DNA of 64,000 nucleotides from Prunella strophiata (lineage: Eukaryota; Chordata; Aves; Passeriformes; Prunellidae), in NCBI GenBank assembly GCA_036583965.1, contig JAZBQD010000021.1:19940771-20004770 (forward strand). Direction: 5' to 3'. Shown piece after piece: positions 29,131 through 42,174 of this stretch (its first letter is position 1; each line of letters starts with the position of its first letter). The notes beneath the pieces were generated by a model. That model worked only from the letters and a program-made list of their open reading frames with translations, was not told where the DNA came from and did not search any database. Both the position numbers and the translations under genes were made by a program.

Positions 29131-30689
29131 ACAAAATGTATAAACACACATAAAGGGCCACGGAAAAACCCCCGAATTCATGCCTTAGATTGATTGCTTA
29201 CAGCTCCTAATCTCCCCTGAGGGATTGCAGCAGCATTTTGGGGTGGTAAAGTGTCAGAAGAACTCTCAGTTTGTGAACCAGTGACAAAGCAGTGCTGCTC
29301 TGTGAACCAACAAAGCCACGATTTTGTGCCAATTCCTTTGTCCCACGGAGCCCTCTGTGAGCTCCTGGCTGACCCCAGGCCCAGCTCCTGCCCTCCAAGG
29401 ACTGGACACAAGCAGGAGGAAGGGAAGGGGAAAAGCTGGTCCTGCCTAGAGCAGCCCAGAGCTGGAGCAAGCCCAGCCTGGTGCAGTGCAGAGGAGTCAG
29501 CACCAAGCCTGGGTTACTCTGATCTTCCATGACCAGGACACCCCGTGGGGCTGTCACAGGCTCAGACCCAGTGACCTCCTTTCACCCTTCCAAAGGGAAC
29601 ATTCCCTCCCCCTGGCCATAAACCAGGCTGGTTTCTCCCTGCCTTGTTCTCTGGGTGCTCAAACACCACAAATGAGGTGCCCAGCCAGTTCTCGCTCTCC
29701 ATCCCCTCCCCTCCCTTCTTAGGGCCCTACTTTCATTTCCCCTTTTTTGGTTCTCCAGGTTTCCTTTCTCCTCTCCAACCCTCTGGAAACAATTCAGGGC
29801 CAATTTCTCAGCACCTGCACCAGACACTTCCTTAAGTACTCCAGGATGAGTTTCTGGAGGCTGAGACTTTATTGCCTCTCTTATCTCTGGCTGATTTAAC
29901 CTGGAATTTTTCCTTGCCCTCGCTCTAACCTGCACTCAGCTCCTCAATTACCTGCTTCTAACCTTCTCCCTGGGGTTTCAGGCAGAGTTTGTGAGGCATT
30001 AAAGCTTTCTGAAGCTTCTTGCACTCACCAAATTAGCAGGGCAATGATGCATTTATTCCCTCCCTCAAACCAGTGAGTTCCCAGGGAGTTTGGGGAAGGA
30101 CAGGCCCCTTCCCCTCTGGGTTCAGCCAGTACCACCCCATTACTCACAGCACTGAAGCAACCACTCCCCACACAACTTCCTCTACCTTTTTGAGATAAAA
30201 AAGCCACCTCCAAGTTTTCTAATAATTCCAGGCACACTTCAACAAACCCCAGCATAATGAAAAGCTCTTGGTCAGGAGCCTGTCCTTTGAAGACTTCACA
30301 CCTCACAGAAGCCTCATCCCCTCCTTTTTGGCAGAGCTTCCTCTTCCCCAGCCCAGGACTGGGATGTGCTGACCTAAAAATCCAGCATCTGACTCTTTCC
30401 TTATCTCTGCTGATGTAAAAGCAATTCTACTCTTTGTCCCACAACTCCCTTGGAATACTCAGAGAAAAACCCCTCCTTTCATGTTCACCCCTCCCACCAA
30501 TCTCACTCCAGCTCCAGCAGAGGAGAACTGGACCCTCCATCCCACACAGAAATGCTGAGTGCCCAGGGAGGGAGTTCCAGGCAGGGTCATGGCTCAGCTT
30601 TACTCCCCAGCAGCCCCATTCCATCCTCCCCCTTTCCCAGCACTGCTCCAACACACACAGTTGAACTCAGCACAGGGTATTGCAGTGCT

Positions 30690-30775
30690 TTGGACAAGTT
30701 TTCCCAGTTACAGCCACAATTCCATGAGAATCTCACCTTGGAGGAACACCACCACTTGGAATATGTCATAACCTG
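30690..30775. repeat. Dispersed repeat, copy 2 (unknown family)
   Basis: Partner of 27590-27675: 'caagttttcccagttacagc', 'cacaattccatgagaatc', 'acttggaatatg'. Same orientation. Confidence 0.55.
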
Positions 30776-31159
30776 CTAACATTAAATAGTCCAAGCTGGG
30801 CTCGAGGGCTCCTTCCAGCAGATGTTTGCAAATCCATTTGGAATTGCCAATTCCACCTCTGGAATATCCTCAAATCAACCAAGTGCAGAGAAAGAAGGAA
30901 AGGAAGACTGGGAAAAGCCTCGACACCTTGCACGAAGCAGCAGGATAAAGAGCAAGGGAAGGAGGAGAGAAAATCATGTGAGGGTGCTCATGGAAAATGC
31001 CCAGTACCCTGATCCACTGTCCCTTCCCAGGGGATTGCAGCCTGTGAGCTCTGGGAGATGCAGGGGGAACATTCTGCTGGCACAGGCAGCTTTATCCAGG
31101 ATAAAACCTCTGGAGAAGCTTTTCCTGCAGTGCCCAAAATGACAAATCTGGAAACCAGC

Positions 31160-31345
31160 AGCTCTGTCAGGGAGGTTTAGGTGGAGATCAGAGAAAGTTC
31201 TTCCCTCAGAGGGTGCTGGAATGGGGAATGGGCACAGCCCTGAGGCTGCCAGAGCTCCAGGAGCCTTTGGACCCTGCCCAGGATTGGATTTTGGGGTGTC
31301 CTGGGCAGGGCCAAGCATTGGCTGAAGATCCCTGTGTGTCCCCTC
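31160..31345 (+). mobile_element. CR1 LINE internal fragment
   Basis: Sense CR1 phrases: 'ggaggtttaggtggagat', 'gttcttccctcagagggtgc', 'agccctgaggctgccagagc', 'ccaggagcctttgga'. Confidence 0.65.
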
Positions 31346-33728
31346 CAGCTCAGGATGCCCCACAAATCCATGAACTAATGAATGCCCTCACACCTCCCCA
31401 GGCTCAACTCCCTCCTGAGCCAGTTTTCAGAATGAAAAGCATCCTACAGGATTTATTCTCCCTTAAAACCACCTCAAGCCCACATCCAACAGCACATCCT
31501 GGGAGCTGGAACAACTCCAGCTGAACTCCAGAGCTCGGGCGCCAGCTGGGAGCAGGGATGACTCTGAAAGCAAATCTCTTTTACTTGCACCTATTACCTG
31601 GTTTGATGCAATTCCCTCTGGATGAAGTCACTTTCTGGAGGAAAGGTTTTTCCCCAGGAAAACCACAACAGAAAGCCTCCTTTTGGGGTGTGCTTGGCTT
31701 TTTGACTCAGCACTAACGCTACAGACAAGGAAGATGCTGCTCCTGTCAGGACAATTTCAAAGCCTTTCCTCAGAGCTTCCCATGTGTGGGCATCACCAAA
31801 GAAACTCGTTCAACCCAAAACTGGGATCTGGTGCTGCTGGATTCATCTTGTGCAGTGGAATTCAGGAGGCAGAATGGACAGTGAGCTGGAGCAGATCCCT
31901 AGAGAACATCCCAATCACAGCCTGGCCAGGTCCCAGGGCTGGGAGGTGAGGAGGGGAGGATTTCTCCTCACTTTCACTCTAACAGCCAGGTCATTTTGTC
32001 ATTTGGTGGAGCTGCCAGCTCCTGAATTCAAGAAATTAAAAAATAAGAATAGTTTGCTGCTGGCTCAGTGAGATCAACCTGCCATGGTGAAGAGGGAAGA
32101 ATTCCAGGGCTGGTGAGCCGTGGGATCAGCTCAGGAGTTCATCCTCACCCTCAGCACAGCTGCCCAGGCTGCTGGAAGACCTCACCCACTTCAGTACAGA
32201 ATGGCAAAGAACTCTCATGTTCACCCCCATCTTTTTCACCAAATTCCAATTTTTAGGAAACATCTGAAATATTTCAGAATTAACTCCTAAGTCTCTTCCA
32301 CAAGGTTTCAAAAAAATTAATTAGAGGGAAGAAAGAGACAAGACAAGAGTGACCAAAAGCACCTGAATTTCTACCTAGATCCTCAAGAATCAGGCAGCAG
32401 CTTCCAAAGGCAATTTTACCCTTAAAACAACTAAAAGTTTTCTTTTCCAGAAGGAACACGCTGATGCCCATTTGGCTGGAATGTAATGACAGCAATCAGG
32501 AGGAGAAGTGAAGCTGAACGTGGCTTTGGCAGGGAGAGGAGGAGCAGAGGCAGCTCCAGCTGGCAGCACCCTGGCGTGGCTCAGCCAGCTCCCAAATAAA
32601 CCTGCCTCCCAAAAAAACCCAGCTGAACGTCACTGAGTCCAACAAAACTTTGGAGAGGGGAAAAAAAAAGAAGCTGCCCAGCTCCTCATGTATTGAGCTT
32701 CTCCTCATGTATTATGCAAATGCTGCTGAAGCATTTCTAATCTTGGAGGGGAAAATGAGTGTGCAGGGGAAAATGCTTCCTGTCCTTCCCATCCCCTGGG
32801 CCAGGGAAGCAAACCTTATCACCCCTGGGCAGCAGTGACGTCAGCCTGGCTCGGGCTGCTCTTCCAGCTCCCTTTTCTCCAGGAGGAAGTCCAGGGATGA
32901 TTTCACAGCCTCTGTGCTCCTGCAGGAAAGCTGCCATTGCGTCAGCAGCGCCGGCGCCGCTTTTCCTTCAGCAGCAAGTGGAATTTTCCAGAGGAAGTGG
33001 ACTCGAGGAATGACTGCAGCCATGTGCCAAGGCAGCTGTGAAGGGACCTCTGATTGCTGCAAAAGAAATTCCAGCAGAGTGCAAGCACGCAGGAACTCTT
33101 CCTGTCTTGGAGTAATGGAGAGGGACAACAGCTCTGGAAAGCCACCCACGTGTGTCCAGGACAGGGAATGCTGGGCCTGGAGCTGCTGCCCATTGGTCTT
33201 GGTGAATATTAGCAGGAAAATGCTTTTCTCAAGCTGTTTCCATCTGAAGCTGAGTTATCAGTCACTTAAAAAAAAAAAGGAAGGATTTCTTCAAAGCCTG
33301 ATGGGGAGAGGCTTGGAAATTAAAAGAGTGGAGATACAATCTGAACCTCCAGGATGAAATCATCCCAGCAGGGAGATAAAGCTATCTGAGATGGCATCTC
33401 CCCTAAGGGCTGAGCATTTGACGCCTGGAGAGCCTCCTCTCCATGAGCAGGAGGCAGGATCCTGCCCTGGAATTGCCTTGTTCCACTAAAATCCAGGCTG
33501 GGGGATCTCCCTGTAAACTCCATCTCTGAAATGCCAAAGAAAATCACATTCCTTGAGATCCACATCTGAGTCACTCACTGCCCTCCATCTCAATTTAGGG
33601 TTATGAAACTCTGCTGCTGCTGGGGAAGTGGAGGCAGCACCACAAGGGCCATAAGGACCAACAGAAATTCCAGGCAGCAGGAATTTTTTGTGGAGAACTT
33701 GGAAAGCTTGGTTTGATTCACAGACTTT

Positions 33729-34085
33729 ACCACCATGGAATCACAAAATGGTTTGGGTGTGCAGGGACCCTTCCACTATCCCAGGGTGCTCCAAGTCCCA
33801 TCCAACCTGGCCTGGGGCACTTCCAGGGATGAGGCAGCCACAGCTGCTCTGGGCATCACCAATCCTCAAAGGGAAGAATTCCTTCCCAATATCCCATCTA
33901 ATCTGGCAGTGGGAGCCATTCCCTGTGTCCTGCCCCTCCATGCCTTGTCCCCAGTCCCTCTCCAGCTCTCCTGGAGCCCCTTCAGGCCCTGGAAGGGGCT
34001 CTGAGCTCTCCCTGGAGCCTTTCCTTCTCCAAGCTGAACACCCCCAGCTCTCCCAGCCTGGCTCCAGAGCAGAGCCAGGATCTGT
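33729..34085 (-). mobile_element. CR1 LINE fragment (~350 bp)
   Basis: Antisense CR1: 'cacaaaatggtttgggtg', 'ccttccactatcccagggtg', 'ccatccaacctggcctgggg', 'cctttccttctccaagctga'. One of the longer copies in the window. Confidence 0.85.
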
Positions 34086-35564
34086 TCTTATCATCAACTT
34101 CCCCCAAGTCCTGGGAGCAGAAATGAAAGCAGAGCTGTCTAAGCAGGTTCCATGGCTCGGGGTGGCAGCTGCACCACGAAAAACAGGGATGTAAACAAGT
34201 TGTTATCATGTTTATCACAGCAGAGCTTCCATGCAGGGCACTGGGTTGAGATTCCAAAGAACCTTGGGGTGGCAGGGGATGTGTTCTGTAGTGAAAAGGA
34301 GGGAATTCCTTCTCTGAGCAGTCCTGGAAGTGTGCAGGAGCAGAGGTCCAGCTCCAGCTGGAGCAGATAAAACCCATCTCAGCCTGGGAAGCTCAGCAGC
34401 CTGGGGTCATTTGCTTCCCTTAATCCCCTGCACTGCTGGAAGGTGCCCAGGGAGCTGCAGACACCTGCAGAGCAAATCCATGCCCCTGGATGGAGGCTGG
34501 TTTTCCCCCTTTCACTCAATTTTCATGGATCCAAGACTAAATCAGGGCATTCCAGGCTTTTACCAAGGCCCAACTCCAAAAGCAGGAAGGGCACACATTT
34601 GTCTGCCCTGCCTGCTCCTCCTCCTGGGGCAGGACAAATGGGAACCAGTGAAGGATTTCTTTTAGGAATTAACAGATTTCCACAGGGAAAACTAAGAGGA
34701 TCCCAAACCCTCCATCCTCCCACCTTTAGGCAGTAGGATGAGATGCCATCACTAAGCCCCCCAAACTGACTGACAGCTATTTTCATTCAGAGCCTCTACA
34801 CCCAAAAAATAGGGAACAAATCCAGCTGGCAGCATTGGGAGACTACCAGAAGCTCTCAGGAAAGACAACAACGACCCAGGAACACTCAGAATTAGAGATT
34901 CTTCCAAAAAAACGAGTTCAGTTGCTTTGTGGTGCACACACCACCATGAATCACCCCATTTGCATTCCCTTCTTTTTGCCACTCCTTTATCTAATCAAGC
35001 TCATTCCAACACTTTCTGACTTGCAGGTCCTGGATAACCTGCATTGATTCCAGAGCCTGGGTTATCCTGCTCATTAAGGTGCTCAGAGATTAACAAAGTC
35101 AACTTGAACCAGCCTGAGAAAACAACACAAGGGTGAGCATGGCCTGGGATCACGTCACCTTCTGTCCTGGCATCTGCAGTGTCACACTCCAGGTGACACT
35201 GGGGAGCAGCTGGGAAGAAGCTCAACGTTCCTTGTTGGAAAGGTTTGAGGAGGATTTCTGATTTGTCCTTTCTGACTTTGCTGTCAGCTCTCTGAGTCCC
35301 CACTCACGGGGTTATTTTGGTTTTTAATGGCTGCCTAAGTGCTCTCCATTAATAGGTTTTAGTCCTGATGGAGGAAACTTCCTTCCAAAAAGAGCGTGGT
35401 GTGTGTGATAATGACAGGATGGTCTGTCAGACACTGCTCCTTCCTGGCACCTTCAGAGCTGCTGTCACCTCCTGGGAACATCTCTGAGGACAACAGACCC
35501 CTCCTTCTCCTCATCCTACCTGGCACTGGTGTTCCATGGAATTTGGGCTCCATATCATGGGAAT

Positions 35565-35815
35565 CCCAGAATCACTGAGGTTGGAAAAGAGCTCCAAGAT
35601 CATCAAAGTCCAACCTGTGACCAATCCCCACCCTGTGCCACATCCTGTCCCTCCTTGGACACCTCCAGGGATGGGGACTCCACCATCTCCCTGGGCAGCC
35701 CATTCCAGTGCCAAATCATTTTTTCCATAGAGAAATTCCTCCTGATGTCCAACCTGAGCCTCCCCAGGCACAGCTGGAAGTTTGTCTGGTCTTTGTGGGA
35801 AGAGCTTTTAGGGCA
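35565..35815 (-). mobile_element. CR1 LINE fragment
   Basis: Antisense: 'cccagaatcactgaggttgg', 'gatcatcaaagtccaacctg', 'ccctccttggacacctccag', 'agaaattcctcctgatgtcc'. Confidence 0.85.
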
Positions 35816-35984
35816 GATGTCAGGACAAATTCCAAGACTGGAGATGACAATGTCTCACTGCAAGGTTCATTTTGCCATGCTGCTCTCCACCAGAACCCCC
35901 AGCATTCCTTGGAGAGGAAATCCAGGTGGGAAAGAAACCAATGCCCATCTCATGGACCTTCTTCCTCCCTGCTTGACCAACAAC

Positions 35985-36310
35985 ACTGAGTGCCACCCCA
36001 GCTGAGGGGGCAGCAAAATTGAGGTTCCTTCTCTCTCTGGTGGGTCCAACCCCAGCCCTGCACAGCCACCCCAACAATGCCACCCTGAGCATCCCTGAGA
36101 GCATTGTCCAAACTCTCCTGGAGCTCTGGCAGCTTTGAGGCCATGCCCATTCCCTGGGGAGCCTGGGCAGTGCCCAGAGAAAAAACCTTTCCCTGATATC
36201 CACCCCAAACCTCCCTGACACAGTTCCAGCCATTCCCTGGGTGCTGTCCCTGTCACAGGGACATCAGTGCCAGCACTGCCCCTTGGGAATGATCTCCTGA
36301 ATCTCCCTCA
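35985..36310 (-). mobile_element. Probable second CR1 fragment
   Basis: Antisense phrases 'gagagcattgtccaaact', 'ctcctggagctctggcagct', 'ccctggggagcctgggcagt' and 'aacctttccctgatatccac' are typical of the CR1 region upstream of the 3' end. Confidence 0.7.
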
Positions 36311-36871
36311 GTGCTTTGGGAATACAGCCACCAACAGGCCCCACAACACTGGGTTGCTTCATGAGCTCCTGGAACAGATTCCCTCAGATGCTGGTGGGAT
36401 AAAGGCCTGTGGCAACAACAGGAAGGATTAAAACAAATTATTTCAGTGTGTAGAGCCTCTGCCCCCAGCTAAGGGTCAGAACATCTTGCACTGCTCTAAG
36501 TTTCTTCAGAGGGCATATTTCATGTCACTTCTTTATCCCTGAAAGGCTTTGCACAACAGGGAGCTCCACTGGCAAGACGGAGAGAAAAAAGAAGGAATTT
36601 TGCACTCAGCAGAAATCAGGTCCAGCCTGGGGCATCAGAACTTGTTCTGGGGATGGGAGCAGGAGGACAGACAGCCAAGTTATCCCTCTAATTGATCATA
36701 AAGTGTCCTGGCTTGTCTGAGTGTTCGATGCCTGAGGAGGGAGGAGGAGGAGGAGGGGGAGGAACAGTTTTACCAGCTGTGCAATATCAGATTTTAAACT
36801 TCTAGGAGTGCTCATCTTAAGCTTGGGAAAAAAATCCCAACCCAAAGCTTAGAACAGCAACTGCACATTGA

Positions 36872-37165
36872 CAGAATCATGGAATGGTTTGGGTTGGAAT
36901 GCATCTTAAAGCCCATCTCATTCTACCCCCTGCCATGGGCAGGGACACCTTCCACTAGCCCAGGGTGCTCCAACGTGGCCTTGAAAACTTCCAGGGATGC
37001 AGGGGCAGCCACAGCTTCTCTGGGCACCCTGTGCCAGGGTCTGCCCACCCTGACAAGGAAGAATTTCTTCCCAGAATTCAATCTAAACCTCCTCTCTGCC
37101 AGCTTGAATCCATCTCTCCTTGTCCTGTCACTCCATGCTCTTGTTTACTGTCCCTCTCTCTTTTT
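36872..37165 (-). mobile_element. CR1 LINE fragment
   Basis: 'cagaatcatggaatggtttg', 'cattctaccccctgccatgg', 'cctgtgccagggtctgccca', 'cttgtcctgtcactccatgc' in order; antisense CR1 3' end. Confidence 0.9.
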
Positions 37166-37604
37166 CTTAGCAGCTCCCTACAGGTACTGAAAGAGAACTT
37201 TCTGAATTCCTTCAAAAAAGGCCAATCCACATGTGACAATCCCATTGGATTGTCTTCTTTCCACAGGTTCATGGAGAAACACTTGTCCCTGAATGCATCA
37301 GGGTTTAAATCTTTGTTAAATTCTATTCCTCCTCAGCTCCATCACCCAGCAACCCTGGGAACAACTCTGGCTTCTCCACATTTTTAGCCTTAAACTCCTT
37401 TGTTGTTAGAGATCAGGTTTCAGCAGAATGGATAGGCTGTATTCCTGGCTGTTTGCTGTTTGGGTTCTCTCATCCCTTCATTCTGTAGGTCCTGGTTTGT
37501 TCCTTCCTCCAGCTCCTGCAGGAGCCCCTACGCTGACAGAGCGACCTGGAATTACCAACATCCTCAGCTCTGCCTTGGGCAAAGCTCATGCTGCTTGCAC
37601 AACC

Positions 37605-38115
37605 TCTGTGGAGGAGTTCTCCCAGCCTCTGTGGAGGAGTTCTCCAAGTTCTGTGGAGGAGTTCTCCAGGCCCTGTGGAGGAGTTCTCCCAATCTCTGTG
37701 GAGGAGTTCTCCAAGTTCTGTGTAGGGGTTCTCTCAACCGCTGTGGAGGAGTTCTCCCAACCTCTGTGGAGGCGTTCTCCCAGTCTCTGTGGAGTTCTCC
37801 CAATCTCTGTGGAGGAGTTCTCCCAACCTCTGTGGAGGGGTTCTCCAAGTTCTGTGGAGGGGTTCTCCCAAGTTCTGTGGAGGAGTTCTCCCAATCTCTG
37901 TGGAGGAGCTCTCCCAATCTCTGTGGAGGAGTTCTCCCAACCTCTGTGGAGGAGCTCTCCTGGCCCTCTGGAGGAGCTCTCCAGGCCCTGTGGAAGAATT
38001 TTCCAAGCCCTGTGGAAGAATTCTCCAAGCCCTGTGGAAGAATTCTCCAAGCCCTGTGGAGGAGTTCCTCAAGCCTTGTGGAGGAGTCTCCCAACCTCTG
38101 TGCAGGAGCTCTCCC
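37605..38115. repeat. 24-bp minisatellite, ~21 units
   Basis: Unit TCTGTGGAGGAGTTCTCCCA plus AACC, with several internal variants (ggagctctcc, gaagaattctcc). The length is a multiple of three, so Val-Glu-Glu-Phe-Ser octapeptide ORFs appear on both strands; not a gene. Intronic to ZC3H18 once the contig is inverted. Confidence 0.92.
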
Positions 38116-38689
38116 AGCTCATTAGCGACAGCCCCGCGTGGGCCGTGCAAGTGGCAGGAATGTTAACGGGCAGCCGTGGTGTGAGCCAGCCCAGAGAGGC
38201 TGGACCTGCCAAAAGCTGGGATGCAGCAATTAGGGAAAGCCCAGAGTCTATAAATAGAAGCCAGAGAGCCCCAGGTGTGTGCTGAGGCACTGCTGCCATC
38301 CTGCTTCCCAGGAAGCGCGGAGCAGTCCCAGGTCTGACGCGCTGAACGAGCTCGGGAGCTGCTCAGTGCCAGGGTGCCAAGCTGCCCCTCTGAGCCTGGC
38401 ACGGAGCAATGTGGAGGAAAGGTGAGACAGCTCGAGCCACTGCACTGCCACGAGGAAGTTGGGAGCTGGTCACAAGTGACGTGGGACACAGGCCAGAGCC
38501 AGGTCACAGCAGGAGCGTGACGGGGACTCCTGGGGAAAGGCCAAGTGACGGATGAGGGATGTGGCCTCCAAGGGAGAAGCTGGAATTATGCTTTCACTTG
38601 TTAAAAAGCTTTTTCAAAACTTCTTTCTGCAGGTTTGTTTTCTGCACCAGACACCTGCAGAGCTGTGGGATGGGGTCATGTTGACATGG

Positions 38690-38890
38690 ATGTCCACCAT
38701 GGGAAATCTCATGGTAGGGGATGAGATGGGCTTTAGGGTCTGTTCCAATGTGGGCAGCCTGTGCCAGGGCCTCACCACCCTCACAGGGAAGAACTCCTTC
38801 CCAATATCCCATCTAACCCTGCACTTCCTTGAACTTAAGGTCATTCCCTCTTGCCCTGTCACTCCATGCCCTTTGAAAAGTCCCTCTCCA
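38690..38890 (-). mobile_element. CR1 LINE fragment
   Basis: 'ggcagcctgtgccagggcct', 'caccctcacagggaagaact', 'tgccctgtcactccatgccc': antisense CR1. Confidence 0.8.
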
Positions 38891-39849
38891 TAGCAAACTT
38901 CAAACAAAAAAAGCAAAGAGGTGCATCAAACTATTTTTGAATGACCAAGACTGATCTCAAGGAGCCTGTTTTGGAGACACAAGAGGCATCCCCATCTCCC
39001 TTGTGCCAGAGGGAAGCAGGGAATGTGTATCCCCTGAATGCTGTCCATCCCATCTCTGGGCTCTCACGTGGTCTCATGGAATGAGAGGGATCCAAGATTG
39101 GTGAGCATGGCCACTGCTCCTAGCCAGCACCCTTTGGGCAGCACTGGTAGCCCAAATTCTCCCAAGAGAGCCCTGCCCCAGGACTCCAGGAGTGCCAGGG
39201 GAAGGAGCAGCCAGCAGGCTCATGCTTGGGTCACGCTGACTGTCACTGACTCATGACCTTGAGCTGCCAAGCAGGTGACATCACTTTCATTGACATCATC
39301 TCCATCACATGGGTCTGGGCAAGATCTGTCCCATCACCAAGCCAAGGAGAGCACAAACCACTGGCCAACGTGGTAATTAACGTGCACAAATCGTGGTTGT
39401 TAAGTGAAGATTATAATTAAACGGAACATGTAATTATGGTATTCCTATAACTGCTCTGGAGCTGCTGCTGCTCCTCCAGACCGTTCTGAAACTGTCACTT
39501 CCTCTTGGGAAAGAGGGCAAAAATCAGATAACCTTTCAGTAATGCAGATGAAATTTCTGGGCTGGATTCAGGACTAAGCCCTGCTCCCAACTTGAAACCA
39601 CCTGATTCCACGTGGAGCCTCATTCCAGGCATTCTTAGACCTGCTCTTCATTGGTCCAACTCTTCCTCATGCCCATCGTGCTTCACACCTTCCTCCAGTG
39701 CAGAGGAGCAGCACAGACACCAGGCAGCAGGAAAAGCTCCAGTGAATCCTGAGAAACAGCTTCTCTGCACTTCTCTGTGCCCCACACATGCCCTGTGGGA
39801 ATCTCTATCTGCCACCCTTCCCAGGGAACTGTTCAGCAGTTTTCCTGGG

Positions 39850-39965
39850 GATCCCAAAATCATGGAATGGGTTGGGTTGAGAAGGACATTGGAGTTCATC
39901 TCATTTCACCCCCTGCCATAAGCAGGGACCTTCCACTAGACTAGGTTGCTCCAAGATGTCCCTCT
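39850..39965 (-). mobile_element. CR1 LINE fragment
   Basis: 'aaaatcatggaatgggttgg', 'catttcaccccctgccataa', 'ccactagactaggttgctcc'. Confidence 0.8.
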
Positions 39966-40699
39966 GCAAAAAATGTGGTATTTTTCCATGATTCTGAGCC
40001 AAATGAGGATGTGACATCAGAGCTTCCATTCCACTGGGATATTTATCCAGTGTTTTACAAATGTGCCCCAGCCAGAGGAGGCTGGGAAGGCAGGGTACAT
40101 AAATCATTGACAGAGGAACAAAACAGGAATCACGTTGCTGCACTTTCAGTCTGTCTGGTTCCATTTTCTCTTTCATACAGATCACAGCCAGGATTTCCAC
40201 AAACAAGGAGTGGTCAGAGGAAACAAACCTGACCTCATGCTGCAATTCCACTGAGCAGAGACTCATTCCAAGGACAATTCCTTTACTTTTCCGAGTTGTA
40301 CTTAAATCTCCAGATACTTTTGCTATGCACAAACTCCCAAAGCAGCCCTGGTTCTTGTGACAGACACTTCTCAAAGCCTCTAAGGAAGTCACCACAGGGC
40401 TCCCAGGTAACCAACCTGCAGGACTCCCCCATCCTCCCAAAACCTCTCCAGCCCGAAGGGAAGAGGGAGGAGCCGACCACCTCCACACCAAAGGACACTC
40501 CCGCTTTCAGGGTCAGGTTATGCACTCTCATTGTCACCGATGTTTTAGCTCCACTTAGCGGCCACAAAGCTCATTAACTCCCGCTGTCCTCAGCAGTTCC
40601 ACACACCGGCATCAGTCACAACCACGCCAGAAAAAAAGAGAAAAAATTAAAAGCGAAGACCCCACGGACAGCAGAGGGGAACAGGGGCGTCGCTTGTCA

Positions 40700-40952
40700 T
40701 TTCCTTGTAGAGATAAACGAGGTCCCTGTCGCGGTCCTGTCGCGGTTCCTGTGCTGCCTGTCCTTGTCGTCCCTCTTCACCGTTCCCGCTCCCGTTCACC
40801 TCTTCTTTCCGCCGCTGGCCGCTCATTGTCGCGCTCGCGCTCCCGCTCCGCTTCGCGCTCCCGCGCCGCGCTCGCGCTTCCGCTCGCGCTCCCCTCCCGT
40901 TCGCTCACGCTTGCCCGCGTCTCTCTCTACCGCTCCCGTTCTCGCTCTCTTC
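40700..40952 (-). CDS. ZC3H18: ZC3H18 Arg/Glu-rich exon, frames broken
   Basis: On the minus strand, acceptor tttttttccaag|GAAGAG opens a CpG-dense exon coding Arg-Glu dipeptides: RERERER at ~40930-40950, ERERERDNERPAAERRGERE (~40790-40850), then KRDDKDRQHRNRDR (~40736-40777). Human ZC3H18 has a long RE/RD repeat followed by KRDEKDRQHRDRDR. The pieces fall in different frames with stops between them, so several indels are present. The 3' boundary is uncertain. Confidence 0.8.
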
Positions 40953-40984
40953 CTTGGAAAAAAACAAAGGAGAAGCCGCGGTGA

Positions 40985-41475
40985 TGTGGGAATGCCAGGA
41001 GTTTACACCTGCCCCCCAGCCAAGGGACTGAGATCAATATTCCACAATCCAAGACATGGAGATCAAGAAACCTGGACATCAATGACCTGGGAGATTCAAT
41101 AACCTGGAGAATCAGTGGTAGGTGAATGCCAGGAATTACAATTCCAGATCAATCTGAGGCATGCCAGGAGTTACATCCGCCCTACCCTCAGCCACGGACT
41201 GAGATCAATAATCTGCAAACCAGTGACATGGAGATCAATAATCGATATGGAGATCAATGATCTGGAGATCAATGAATGGGAATGCCAGGAATTGCAATCC
41301 AGATCAATCCTGGAATGCCAGTGATTACAATTCCAGATCAATCCTGGGATTGCCAGGAATTAATCTGCCCTCCTCAGCAAAGGATTGAGATCAATATTCT
41401 GCAGACCAATGACCAGAGATCCAAATCAATAGAGATCTGGAGACAATATAGATCAAACCAAATCTGGAGATCAAT
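40985..41475. repeat. Degenerate 'ggaatgccaggaattacaat' / 'gagatcaataatctg' repeat
   Basis: Two interleaved phrases recur about 6-8 times over 490 bp, directly upstream (gene sense) of the Arg/Glu exon acceptor. Confidence 0.75.
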
Positions 41476-42174
41476 AATCTGGATCCTGCTGAGCAGACCT
41501 GGACACAAACCAGCATCACCTCCACACAACCTGTGTTTCAAACGCAAGGCTTTGGATTTAATTGGTTTATGACGCTTATTAAATAAATGTATTACAGATG
41601 TTACAAGTCTTTCCTCTCGGTGCTGATAATTTCTATAACCAGTAATTATGTGCAATGGACACCAGGAAAATAATGGTTGTGTGCAGCCACAGTCAGGCCC
41701 TGTCCTGCAGAAAGAAAACAAGGATTTAGAGCAAAGGAAAAGCCCACTTTGAATAGATGGGAAAGCACCAAAAAAGCTCTCCCCCAAAGAGGACTGGTTG
41801 GTTTGGTCACTTGCTCCAGAGGCCACAAAGTTGCTGAGGGGAAAACAAACAAAAGGAAGAGCAGGGAAGGGTTCAGAGCCTTGTTTTAATCCAGATCCAC
41901 TCCTGGTGGAACACCACCCACAGCTGCTGGGATTTCAGCACCTGGCTGCGCTGTGTCCCAATCCTGATGTTTGCCAAGCCAGGCGGCTGGAGCCTCTGCT
42001 GCTACCACACAGCCCAATCTAACTCTCCTTCCTAGGAAATGAACAAGGAACCCCTCCTCAACCAGGATCTTTCTGGAAAACTCCTTCCCTCTCCAAGATG
42101 TCAAGGATGGGCAGCACTGCCCTCAAACTGCACACAGGAGGAGCAGCAAGGAGCATGAGCCACCTTCAACACCT

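Noticed and set aside
31784..37400. Medium ORFs in the inverted contig that overlap CR1 fragments
   Set aside because: They are interspersed-repeat 3' ends without reverse transcriptase motifs; all copies are 5'-truncated.
37428..38285. 285-codon ORF with a hydrophobic N-terminus (MDRLYSWLFAVWVLSS)
   Set aside because: The signal-like start is unique sequence by chance; the body is the 24-bp minisatellite, also open in the other frames, and there is no promoter or splice support.
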